Assembly (NCBI GenBank): GCA_012974295.1
Contig: JAAXQM010000020.1
Location: forward strand, 1 to 9,214
Source: Dehalococcoidales bacterium
GTDB taxonomy: Bacteria > Chloroflexota > Dehalococcoidia > E44-bin15
Direction: 5' to 3'
DNA length: 9,214 nucleotides
The position numbers and the translations under genes were made by a program. Position 1 is the stretch's first letter, and the number at the start of each line of letters is the position of its first letter. This document shows positions 1 to 6,370 of the stretch, piece by piece. The notes beneath the pieces were generated by a model that saw nothing but the letters and a program-made list of their open reading frames with translations, was not told the DNA's origin and ran no database searches.

Positions 1-310
1 TAGTAAACCTTTGCTCAAAGAGGTTAGCCCCGGGGAGATGACGATAGGTGATCCACATACCCGATACGGGTGTTCCATCGGCATGCACTAGATAATGCAT
101 TAAGAGTATCTCAAGCAATCTGGGGGGAGCGGTATCGCTTCCTACATCGGTCACCTTCGCCTCGGGGAGGTGGATGGTGAAGGAGCGGTGGAAGAAGGGC
201 ACCGTGAACATTCCCTCATCGAATCTAGCCCCGCTCATAGAGGCAGCAATATGAGGGCTAAGCCCTGCCATGTCTTTCTGCGCCTTCTCGTAAGCGTTAT
301 CGAGCCCCAT
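1..310 (-). CDS. DUF3786 domain protein, 5' part (gene runs off the left edge)
   Basis: Translating the minus strand from the ATG at 310 gives 103 codons without a stop, so only the N-terminal part of the gene is present. The protein starts MGLDNAYEKAQKDMAGLSPH and later has LLEILLMHYLVHADGTPVSG followed by MWITYRHLPGANLFEQRF. An N-terminal helical stretch, then a hydrophobic 'hYL..adGtp..g.W' block, then a 'lPg..lF' block, is the pattern I associate with DUF3786, a family of unknown function seen mainly in anaerobes (Dehalococcoidia, Deltaproteobacteria, Clostridia). There is no signal peptide or membrane segment, so a cytoplasmic protein is likely. No ribosome binding site precedes the ATG; a promoter sits directly upstream and the mRNA may be leaderless. 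The gene is divergent from ftsH. The reading frame is secure; the family name rests on remembered motifs. Confidence 0.72.
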   Translation of the reverse strand, partial: MGLDNAYEKAQKDMAGLSPHIAASMSGARFDEGMFTVPFFHRSFTIHLPEAKVTDVGSDTAPPRLLEILLMHYLVHADGTPVSGMWITYRHLPGANLFEQRFT

Positions 311-318
311 CGTTATCA

Positions 319-347
319 AGTATAATACGGCTGAGAGCGCTAGGCAA
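319..347 (-). promoter_or_regulatory. Sigma70-type promoter for the DUF3786 gene
   Basis: On the minus strand TTGCCT (347-342) and TATACT (324-319) are separated by exactly 17 bp. They match the -35 and -10 consensus at 4 of 6 and 5 of 6 positions. Transcription would start near 312, one or two bases before the ATG at 310, which fits the lack of a Shine-Dalgarno sequence and suggests a leaderless mRNA. This is inferred from sequence only. Confidence 0.5.
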
Positions 348-363
348 CAGTGTCCTCTTGTCG

Positions 364-392
364 TTCAATTTTATTGTGCTTTCTGATATACT
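364..392 (+). promoter_or_regulatory. Possible promoter for ftsH-moaE
   Basis: TATACT at 387-392 is preceded by TG at 384-385, giving an extended -10 (TGATATACT). At 17 bp spacing the -35 position holds TTCAAT (364-369), a poor match of 3 in 6. Transcription would start near 399, so the repeat at 401-502 would be carried in the 5' leader of ftsH. No better plus-strand promoter is obvious closer to ftsH. Confidence 0.35.
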
Positions 393-400
393 GATATGTG

Positions 401-502
401 GAGACCGCTGAAAAAGACGTATCCCGATGTATTGGGGCAGCTTTAGTAATGCCCTCAAGATTGGGGGATATAGGGGTTGATTGAGACTATTTCAGCAATC
501 TC
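401..502. repeat. MITE/REP-like dispersed repeat, copy 1 (short form)
   Basis: The left end GAGACCGCTGAAA (401-413) and the right end TTTCAGCAATCTC (490-502) are inverted repeats of each other at 11 of 13 positions. The interior shares blocks with a second copy at 9108-9214: the first 15 bases, CAGCTTTA, and a CAAGA-tGGGGGATA-AGGGG-TTGAT segment. Two weak hairpins can be drawn inside, CCCGA with TTGGG (424-437) and CCCTCA with TGGGGG (452-467, one GU pair). The element has no coding capacity. Terminal inverted repeats, short length and dispersal suggest a non-autonomous mobile or REP-like element. It fills most of the DUF3786-ftsH gap and would lie in the ftsH leader. Confidence 0.72.
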
Positions 503-544
503 ATCTTGGATGATCATAGCGGGGCGCATGGATTGAAGGAAAGA

Positions 545-2458
545 ATGGGTTCGAAGTATATAAGAAGAGGCGGTATCTATATAGTCATACTCGTAGCTCT
601 GGCGGTGCTTTTCTTGATGTTTTTCCCCAGTGGCGAAGAGATTGAGACGGGGACTATAAATGATTTAATTAGCAAGTATGAGCAGGGCGAGATAGCTAAA
701 TTTGAGTCACAGGGGGATTACATTACCGGATGGAACGATGGCGAAGCTGTATTACAGGTGGAGACTGGTCCCTTCGAGAACTTGGCTGGGGTTGAGGAAT
801 ACCTGGATCTAAGGGGCGTTGAAATCAGTGCAGTAGAGATTGTTTTTATCCCCCCGAGCGGCTTTAATTGGGGCAATATTCTCATGACTATGCTGCCCTT
901 GGTGCTCTTTATTGGAGTGATCTGGTTCATCTTCACGCGCGCGCGTGGGGCGGGGAATCAGGCGATGAGCTTCGGTAAAAGCAAGGCACGCCTGTTTCCC
1001 AGCACCAACCCCTCTGTTACCTTTGACGACGTCGCCGGCGTCGAAGAAGCGAAGATGGAGCTCCAGGAGGTGGTGGAGTTCCTCAAGAGCCCGGAAAAGT
1101 TTTCCGCGCTGGGGGCGCGTATCCCCAGAGGGGTACTGTTGGTGGGACCGCCGGGTACAGGGAAGACCCTGCTTAGTCGTGCCGTGGCTGGTGAGGCTGG
1201 GGTCCCCTTCTTCTCTATGAGCGGCAGCGAGTTTGTGGAGATGTTTGTCGGGGTAGGTGCTTCCCGGGTTAGAGACCTCTTTGAACAAGCGAAGCGCAAT
1301 AGCCCCTGCATCATCTTTATCGATGAGATAGATGCTGTTGGGCGTCACCGGGGGGCGGGGATGGGTGGTGGCCATGATGAGCGGGAGCAGACCCTGAATC
1401 AGATACTGGTGGAGATGGACGGCTTTGATACCTCCAACAATGTTATAGTCCTTGCAGCGACTAACCGTCCCGACATCCTCGATCCGGCATTGCTTAGACC
1501 CGGCCGCTTTGATAGATCGGTGATGATAGATCGCCCCGATATCAAGGGTCGTAAGGCGATCCTGGAGGTGCACGCTAAGGGTATGCCCTTCGATGATACA
1601 GCCAACCTGGAGACTGTAGCCAAACAGACGCCGGGATTTTCTGGTGCTGACCTTGCCAACCTGGTGAACGAAGCAGCCATCCTGGCAGCGCGGCGCGATA
1701 AGAAGCAAATCGGCCTTCTAGAGCTTGAGGAATCGGTTGACCGGGTGAGCGTCGGACCGGAGCGAAAGAGCAGGATCATCAGCCCCAAGGAGAAGGACAT
1801 CACAGCTTACCATGAAGCTGGCCATGCTCTGGTTGCAAGGGTGCTTCCTAACGCTGACCCGGTGCACAAGGTCTCCATAATCGCTCGTGGCATGACGGGT
1901 GGCTACACTCGCCTATTGCCAACCGAGGATCGCTATCTGTGGACCCGCTCTCAGTTCAACGATACGCTAGCTACCCTGCTCGGTGGGCATTGTGCTGAGG
2001 AAATCATCTTTAATGAAGTTAGCACCGGGCCTGAAAGTGACATTCAACAGGCAACCAAGATCGCACGCAAAATGGTTACCGAATACGGGATGAGTAAGAC
2101 GCTGGGTCCGCGCTCCTTCGGGCAGAAGCAGGAAATGATCTTCCTCGGGCGCGAAATATCTGAGCAGAAAGACTATGGTGATAAGATTGCCGATGAGATC
2201 GATGAGGAGGTTCATCAGTTAATTCTACAAGCCTATAGCGCGGCTAATAAGATACTAACCGAGAAAAAGGGAAAGTTAATACAGTTAGCCAAGACGCTGA
2301 TTGTCAGGGAAACTCTAGAGGGCAAGGAGCTGGAGGAGCTGTTTGATGGGCCTGTGGCAGAGGTGGCCACAGATGAGGTGCCACAGAATCAGAGCGAAGT
2401 CGTTACCGAGGAGCCTCTCCCTAAACCAAGAAAAAAAAGAGTAAAAAAAAGTGATTGA
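545..2458 (+). CDS. ftsH: ATP-dependent zinc metalloprotease FtsH
   Basis: FtsH is a hexameric, membrane-anchored AAA+ protease that extracts and degrades misfolded membrane proteins and short-lived regulators. With the ATG at 545 the protein has 637 residues, usual for the family. Transmembrane helices lie at about 11-27 and 111-130, flanking the small extracytoplasmic domain. The AAA+ module shows Walker A GPPGTGKT (201-208), pore-loop MFVGVGAS, Walker B IIFIDEIDAVG (256-266) and the second region of homology ending RPGRFDR. The protease domain has the zinc motif HEAGH (423-427), with the likely third ligand in GPESD (Asp near 499). The tail is lysine rich (PRKKRVKKSD). I prefer ATG 545 because GAAGGA lies at 535-540. 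An in-frame TTG at 506 adds 13 residues but has no ribosome binding site and begins three bases after the repeat. moaE follows with an 8-base overlap. Confidence 0.96.
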   Translation: MGSKYIRRGGIYIVILVALAVLFLMFFPSGEEIETGTINDLISKYEQGEIAKFESQGDYITGWNDGEAVLQVETGPFENLAGVEEYLDLRGVEISAVEIVFIPPSGFNWGNILMTMLPLVLFIGVIWFIFTRARGAGNQAMSFGKSKARLFPSTNPSVTFDDVAGVEEAKMELQEVVEFLKSPEKFSALGARIPRGVLLVGPPGTGKTLLSRAVAGEAGVPFFSMSGSEFVEMFVGVGASRVRDLFEQAKRNSPCIIFIDEIDAVGRHRGAGMGGGHDEREQTLNQILVEMDGFDTSNNVIVLAATNRPDILDPALLRPGRFDRSVMIDRPDIKGRKAILEVHAKGMPFDDTANLETVAKQTPGFSGADLANLVNEAAILAARRDKKQIGLLELEESVDRVSVGPERKSRIISPKEKDITAYHEAGHALVARVLPNADPVHKVSIIARGMTGGYTRLLPTEDRYLWTRSQFNDTLATLLGGHCAEEIIFNEVSTGPESDIQQATKIARKMVTEYGMSKTLGPRSFGQKQEMIFLGREISEQKDYGDKIADEIDEEVHQLILQAYSAANKILTEKKGKLIQLAKTLIVRETLEGKELEELFDGPVAEVATDEVPQNQSEVVTEEPLPKPRKKRVKKSD

Positions 2459-2828
2459 TGTAACGCGAAATCCTATCGTCCCTGACCTTGTTATAGATAG
2501 AGTGAGAGGGGACTCCGGTCATGGAGCCGCGGTGAGCTTTATCGGCTCGTTGCGCGGGTGCTCCGCTGACGGGAGGCAGGTCCGTTTTGCCGAGTGTGAG
2601 AGCGATGAGCAAGGGACGGAGCAGCAGCTTCGAAAGATAGGTGAAGAGATACTCGCCAATTGGCAGCTTGAGAATGCGGCTATCTGTCACCGGGTGGGTC
2701 GGATTGAGGTGGGGGATGTTATCATGGTTGTCGCTATTGCAGCTCCCCATCGCAAGGAGGCCTTTGAGGCCTGTCAGTATGCTGTGGATCGCGCCAAAGA
2801 GAGCATCTTGATAAAAGAGGTTCTCTAG
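2451..2828 (+). CDS. moaE: MoaE-like molybdopterin synthase large subunit (short, divergent)
   Basis: MoaE, with the thiocarboxylated MoaD, converts cyclic pyranopterin monophosphate to molybdopterin in the cytoplasm. The 125-residue product has the family order: FIGSLRG near 30-36 (MoaE FxGxVR block), HRVGRIEVGD (80-89), and HRKEAFEACQYAVD (100-113). E. coli MoaE is about 150 residues, so the C-terminus is short. The two lysines expected near the active site are K116 and K122, but they are six apart rather than seven, and the usual P-x-W before the second is missing. The block that in E. coli reads LEHYPGM is replaced by AECESDE. The start is GTG 2451, inside the last codons of ftsH, with only an A-rich stretch upstream; translation is probably coupled to ftsH. 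No moaD or other cofactor gene is visible. The 3' end shares CTAG with the convergent CoA-transferase. Confidence 0.85.
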   Translation: MIDVTRNPIVPDLVIDRVRGDSGHGAAVSFIGSLRGCSADGRQVRFAECESDEQGTEQQLRKIGEEILANWQLENAAICHRVGRIEVGDVIMVVAIAAPHRKEAFEACQYAVDRAKESILIKEVL

Positions 2829-4039
2829 TAAAAAACCCCTTCTTCCTCCATTTGTGTAATCTCCGCTTCTGGTATACCCAGAAGGTCGCCATAAATATAT
2901 TCGTTGTGCTCCCCGAGTAAAGGGCCACGTTGGGAAACCCGCGCTGGCGTGTCTGAGAATTTCCACGGTGGGGCGAGTACGACGCGTCTCCCGATCTTGG
3001 GGTGCGTCACCTCGGTGGCAAACCCCCTCTCCTTGAGATGAGGGTTCTGGAATAGCTCTGTGCCATCGAAGGAGGGGATGGCGGCAACCCCTACCTGCTG
3101 TAGCATTTCCATTACCTCATAGTGCGTATAATTGCTTGTCCACTCGCCGATTAGGCGATCAAGCTCCTCCTGATTCTGCCATCTGCGGTAAGCGTCACAG
3201 AATTTCTCCTCCCTGGCCCAGGGTGGGTTTCCTAGGGCAGCGCAGAATGATTGCCACTCATCTTCTGTGGCGATGGCGATAGATACCCATTTATCCTTGC
3301 CCTTGCAGGGATAACAATTGTGTGGCGCCATAATCTCATCGCGGTTTCCCTTGCGGATGGGGACCCGGCTGTTCATGATATAGTCGAGAATGGCATCTCC
3401 GATGAGCACCGAGATCGTCTCCACGGAGGAGAGGTCAATATGCTGTCCCTCACCGGTTTGTGCGCGGTGATACAGGGCTGTAAGGATAGCGAATGCACTC
3501 GTGGCTGCGCTCCTCAGGTCGCTGGAACCCATAAGGGGGACGGGACGGGCTTCGGGGTAACCGGTGAGGTAGGCAAGGCCACCATGGGCGGCGAAGATGG
3601 GGGCATAGCCAGCATATTTGCTCTCCGCCCCCTCGGCGCCAAGCGATGATGATGAGAGCATGACAATATCTGGCCTTATTTGCCTTAGAACGTCGTATGC
3701 CAATCCCAGCCTGCCCATCACCCCGGGGCGGAAATTCTCTATCACCACATCGCTTATACTTATCATCTTTTTTACCAGCACTAGTGCCTTGGGATGGGCG
3801 AGGTCCAGGGTAATGGCCATCTTATTAAGATTGAGGTCGTTAAAGATCGGCGATAGGTCGGGATCTGTAGCTCCGGGGCCGGTTGATAGGGCGCGCAACC
3901 TCGTATGGTCGGGGCGCTTACTGGTCTCGATTTTGATTACCTCGGCGCCCATAAAGGCGAGGAGCAGGGTAGCGTAGGGACCGGCCCAGGCCCAGCTAAA
4001 ATCGGCAATCCTTATCCCCTCCAGGGGGAGGCGTGACAT
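2825..4039 (-). CDS. CaiB/BaiF-type (class III) CoA-transferase, second gene of the operon
   Basis: Class III CoA-transferases move CoA between organic acids through a covalent aspartyl intermediate. The 404-residue protein has the family N-terminus (LEGIRIADFSWAWAGPYATL, then GAEVIKIE), a VVIENFRPGVM segment near 98-108, and GEGQHIDLSSVE with the probable catalytic Asp at 202. A C-terminal PLLGEHNEYI block (373-382) matches the usual PxLGEHtxeI. Length is normal. The ATG at 4039 has a strong AGGAGG (4053-4048) eight bases upstream. The gene lies 16 bp downstream of a second, different CoA-transferase, so the two are probably co-transcribed and might form a mixed complex, as in the benzylsuccinate (BbsEF) type. 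The neighbours do not reveal a substrate; carnitine, succinate, formyl or aromatic acid derivatives are all possible. The family call is very safe and the substrate is unknown. Confidence 0.93.
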   Translation of the reverse strand: MSRLPLEGIRIADFSWAWAGPYATLLLAFMGAEVIKIETSKRPDHTRLRALSTGPGATDPDLSPIFNDLNLNKMAITLDLAHPKALVLVKKMISISDVVIENFRPGVMGRLGLAYDVLRQIRPDIVMLSSSSLGAEGAESKYAGYAPIFAAHGGLAYLTGYPEARPVPLMGSSDLRSAATSAFAILTALYHRAQTGEGQHIDLSSVETISVLIGDAILDYIMNSRVPIRKGNRDEIMAPHNCYPCKGKDKWVSIAIATEDEWQSFCAALGNPPWAREEKFCDAYRRWQNQEELDRLIGEWTSNYTHYEVMEMLQQVGVAAIPSFDGTELFQNPHLKERGFATEVTHPKIGRRVVLAPPWKFSDTPARVSQRGPLLGEHNEYIYGDLLGIPEAEITQMEEEGVFY

Positions 4040-4055
4040 TACATAATCCTCCTGA

Positions 4056-5297
4056 TTAGATAATTCCGGCTCCTCTCATTTGTGCCAACTCTTCTGGGGT
4101 GTAGCCCAATCGCTTGATGAGGATCTCTTCGTTATGCTCGCCGAGGAGTGGTGCAGGGTGATCAAGTCTCATGGGTGTCTTAGAGAAGCGATACGATGCT
4201 GTGGGGCATTTAAACTTGCCCAGCTCAGGATGCTCCACGTCGGCAAAGAACCCCCGTGCTTTAAGCTGCTCAGAAGCGACCAGGTCCTCCACTGTGGTGA
4301 CCATACCTGCAGGGCAGTTCAAGGCTTGAGCCCGGTGATAGACCTCCTCTTTGGTTTGATTGATCATCCATTCCGCAATATGCTTGTTTATCTCCTGGGC
4401 ATGAAGATACGTATTTATTTCTTCTTCATACTTCTCATCCTGAGCCCAATCCGGGTTGCCCAGGAGCTTTATGAGGCCATCCCAGTGGTGCTTACCCCCG
4501 AGAGTGATCATCACGTAGCCGTCCTTGCAGCGCTGTAACCCTCCCGCCATGTATTGCAGCCAGACGGTACTTCCCCTCTCGTTATTTCCGAACATGTCAA
4601 TCTCTACCCTCTCGGTAGCGATCAGTGACTCCTGCTTAGAAATATCGATGTGCTGCCCCCTGCCGGTAAATAGGCGGGTGTACAGAGCGGCCATGGTCGC
4701 GGTCGAGGCGTTTAGTCCGCCGTCATACTCGCCGAGGAACCCTGGCCCCTTTGTTGGCATCGGGGTTTCCTCGGGCAGGATGGAAGCCAGGATTTTCGCC
4801 ACCCCGCTGCCGTGATAGGTGTTGAGGTGATACGCCTTGTAGTCTCGATAGGGGCCGTACTGGCCAAAAGGAGTGATCGAGGTCATAATCAAGCGTGGAT
4901 TAATAATCTGCAGGCTTGCGTAGTCCAGGCTCAGATCCTTCATGGCCCGGGGAGGGTTATCCTCTACCAGGATGTCACATTCCTTCACCAGTTCTTTGAA
5001 TATTTTTCGTCCGGTAGTGGTGTTGATGTTCAGGGTAATACTCAGCTTATTGGTATTGAGGTAGAAGAAGAATCCGCTTCGCTCAGGGTGGGGGATATCA
5101 TTGAGGAAGGGCTCCCGCCTCCTAGCCTCGTCGCCCACTCGAGGCGGCTCGATCTTGATTACCTCGGCTCCGAGGTCGGCAAGGAGCTTGGTGCAGTAGG
5201 GGCCGGCAGCTAACTGGGCATACTCCAGGACCTTCACTCCGGCTAAAGCCGTTTTGCTGGTTTGCTCTTTCCGCTTGATTACATATCCTCTGGCCAC
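4056..5297 (-). CDS. CaiB/BaiF-type (class III) CoA-transferase, first gene of the operon
   Basis: This 413-residue paralogue of the next gene has LAGVKVLEYAQLAAGPYCTK (19-38), LADLGAEVIKIEPP, and GRGQHIDISKQES with the probable catalytic Asp at 218. It also has GNPDWAQDEKY near 280-290 and the C-terminal APLLGEHNEEIL block. It should catalyse CoA exchange between carboxylic acids in the cytoplasm; the substrate cannot be read from sequence. The start is GTG 5297. An in-frame TAA 27 bp upstream excludes a longer form, and another GTG at 5237 would remove the 'LAG' that normally precedes the conserved core. No good Shine-Dalgarno sequence precedes 5297. A promoter at 5373-5345 gives a leader of about 40 nt. 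The protein differs clearly from its partner outside the shared motifs, which argues for different subunits or substrates rather than a recent duplication. Confidence 0.92.
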   Translation of the reverse strand: MARGYVIKRKEQTSKTALAGVKVLEYAQLAAGPYCTKLLADLGAEVIKIEPPRVGDEARRREPFLNDIPHPERSGFFFYLNTNKLSITLNINTTTGRKIFKELVKECDILVEDNPPRAMKDLSLDYASLQIINPRLIMTSITPFGQYGPYRDYKAYHLNTYHGSGVAKILASILPEETPMPTKGPGFLGEYDGGLNASTATMAALYTRLFTGRGQHIDISKQESLIATERVEIDMFGNNERGSTVWLQYMAGGLQRCKDGYVMITLGGKHHWDGLIKLLGNPDWAQDEKYEEEINTYLHAQEINKHIAEWMINQTKEEVYHRAQALNCPAGMVTTVEDLVASEQLKARGFFADVEHPELGKFKCPTASYRFSKTPMRLDHPAPLLGEHNEEILIKRLGYTPEELAQMRGAGII

Positions 5298-5344
5298 TAG
5301 TGAAGGGGAGTTGTGGTGACCTTAGCTCTCTAGTTTATATTTAT

Positions 5345-5373
5345 ATCATAGCTTTTTGTGATTCACTCGGCAA
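5345..5373 (-). promoter_or_regulatory. Sigma70-type promoter for the CoA-transferase operon
   Basis: On the minus strand TTGCCG (5373-5368) and TATGAT (5350-5345) are separated by exactly 17 bp, matching the consensus at 4 of 6 and 5 of 6 positions. The predicted start of transcription is near 5338. The -35 edge overlaps one arm of an inverted repeat at 5371-5388. Confidence 0.5.
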
Positions 5374-5388
5374 GGGTGTTGTCCCTTG
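5371..5388. other. Perfect inverted repeat CAAGGG-n6-CCCTTG between the permease gene and the CoA-transferase promoter
   Basis: CAAGGG at 5371-5376 and CCCTTG at 5383-5388 are perfect inverted repeats around TGTTGT. One arm overlaps the -35 hexamer of the CoA-transferase promoter, so this could be an operator for a dimeric regulator. It also lies 15 bp past the permease stop and could be a weak 3' hairpin, but no T-run follows on the minus strand, so an intrinsic terminator is not supported. Confidence 0.35.
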
Positions 5389-5402
5389 GGCTAGCTTAAT
5401 AG

Positions 5403-6362
5403 CTATAATATCGATCCCAGCAGCCAGCCGATGATGCCACAAATGGGGAAGGTTAGGACCCAGGCCAGGACGATATTACCGGCCACACCCCAGCGTACCG
5501 CGGAGAGGCGCTTGGTGGCGCCCACACCCATGATGGATGAGCTAACGCAGTGGGTGGTGCTTACCGGGATACCGAAGGTTGAGGCGATCTCAACAACTGT
5601 AGCTGCCGAGGTCATAGCGGCAAAGCCGTGGACCGGCCTGAGGGCGGTGATCTTAATTCCAACTGTTTTGATGACGCGCCACCCGCCAAAAATAGTGCCC
5701 ATGGAGATTGCGCTGGCGGAGAGGGCAATCATCCAGAAGGGGATGTGAAACTCGTTGCCTGTGTGGATCACCAGTGCCATAGCCATAATGCCGATGGGCA
5801 TCTGGCCGTCGTTCTTGCCATGGCTGTAAGCCATGAATGCCGAAGAGAGAATATGCAGCCTGCTAAAGGTGCCTTCAACCTGGAGAGGTGCCCTGCGGCG
5901 CAGTAGCCACATTATGGCAATCATCAGAGACAGCCCCCCGGCGAAGCCCAGAGCCGGGGCTATAGCCACCGAGGACACGACCTCGGCGAAGGTATTCCAC
6001 ACAACGGACGCGCTTCCCGCTGCGGCGATTGCGGCGCCGACAAGCCCGGCGACGAAGGAGTGGCTTATACTTACCGGAAGTCCGAGGCGCGTCGCCACAA
6101 CACCCCAGATAATGACCGCAGACAGGGCGGCAATCATAACGCCGTAGTCGATATATTCCGGACTAACTATTCCCTTGCCGATGGTGTAGGCTACCGCGAG
6201 GCCGGTGGCGGCCCCAACAAAGTTCAGGATAGCTGCCATGATTACGGCACGGAGGGGGGATAGACCGCGGGTGCTAACTAGGGTAGCGATGGCATTAGCG
6301 GCGTCGTTAAAGCCGTTGATCACGGCGAAGGCGACGGCGAGAACGATTACTAGGATGAACAA
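5403..6362 (-). CDS. pit: PiT-family inorganic phosphate permease
   Basis: PiT permeases are secondary transporters that bring phosphate, often as a metal-phosphate complex, across the cytoplasmic membrane using a cation gradient. The 319-residue protein is strongly hydrophobic, with roughly nine or ten membrane segments. It carries both halves of the family's internal repeat: GFNDAANAIAT (17-27) with PVSISHS (96-102), and YSHGKNDGQ (179-187) with PVSTTH (266-271). The start is TTG 6362, which places GFNDAANA about 16 residues in, as expected; it is 8 bp after the DUF47 stop with only a weak ribosome binding site, so translational coupling is likely. The DUF47-then-PiT order is a well-known arrangement. 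Low-affinity phosphate uptake is the main reading; a few PiT relatives carry sulfate, so the substrate rests on family and context. Confidence 0.93.
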   Translation of the reverse strand: MFILVIVLAVAFAVINGFNDAANAIATLVSTRGLSPLRAVIMAAILNFVGAATGLAVAYTIGKGIVSPEYIDYGVMIAALSAVIIWGVVATRLGLPVSISHSFVAGLVGAAIAAAGSASVVWNTFAEVVSSVAIAPALGFAGGLSLMIAIMWLLRRRAPLQVEGTFSRLHILSSAFMAYSHGKNDGQMPIGIMAMALVIHTGNEFHIPFWMIALSASAISMGTIFGGWRVIKTVGIKITALRPVHGFAAMTSAATVVEIASTFGIPVSTTHCVSSSIMGVGATKRLSAVRWGVAGNIVLAWVLTFPICGIIGWLLGSIL

Positions 6363-6370
6363 ATTAAAAC

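Noticed and set aside
506..544. TTG at 506 as the ftsH start, giving 13 extra residues.
   Set aside because: It has no ribosome binding site and starts three bases after the repeat, while ATG 545 has GAAGGA upstream and gives the usual short N-terminus before the first membrane helix.
809..1708. Long open frame (about 299 codons) on the minus strand inside ftsH.
   Set aside because: It lies antisense to strongly conserved AAA+ and protease motifs, its translation is low in complexity and resembles no family, and there is no promoter or ribosome binding site. It is a codon-usage shadow.
2421..2966. Minus-strand open frame of about 181 codons spanning moaE and the end of the CoA-transferase gene.
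   Set aside because: It crosses two well-supported genes and has no recognisable domain; its translation is a shadow of moaE.
4039..4044. ATG-TAA start-stop overlapping the ATG of the second CoA-transferase.
   Set aside because: A six-base motif arises easily by chance; the AGGAGG is only three bases from the first ATG but eight from the true one, so it would rarely be used.
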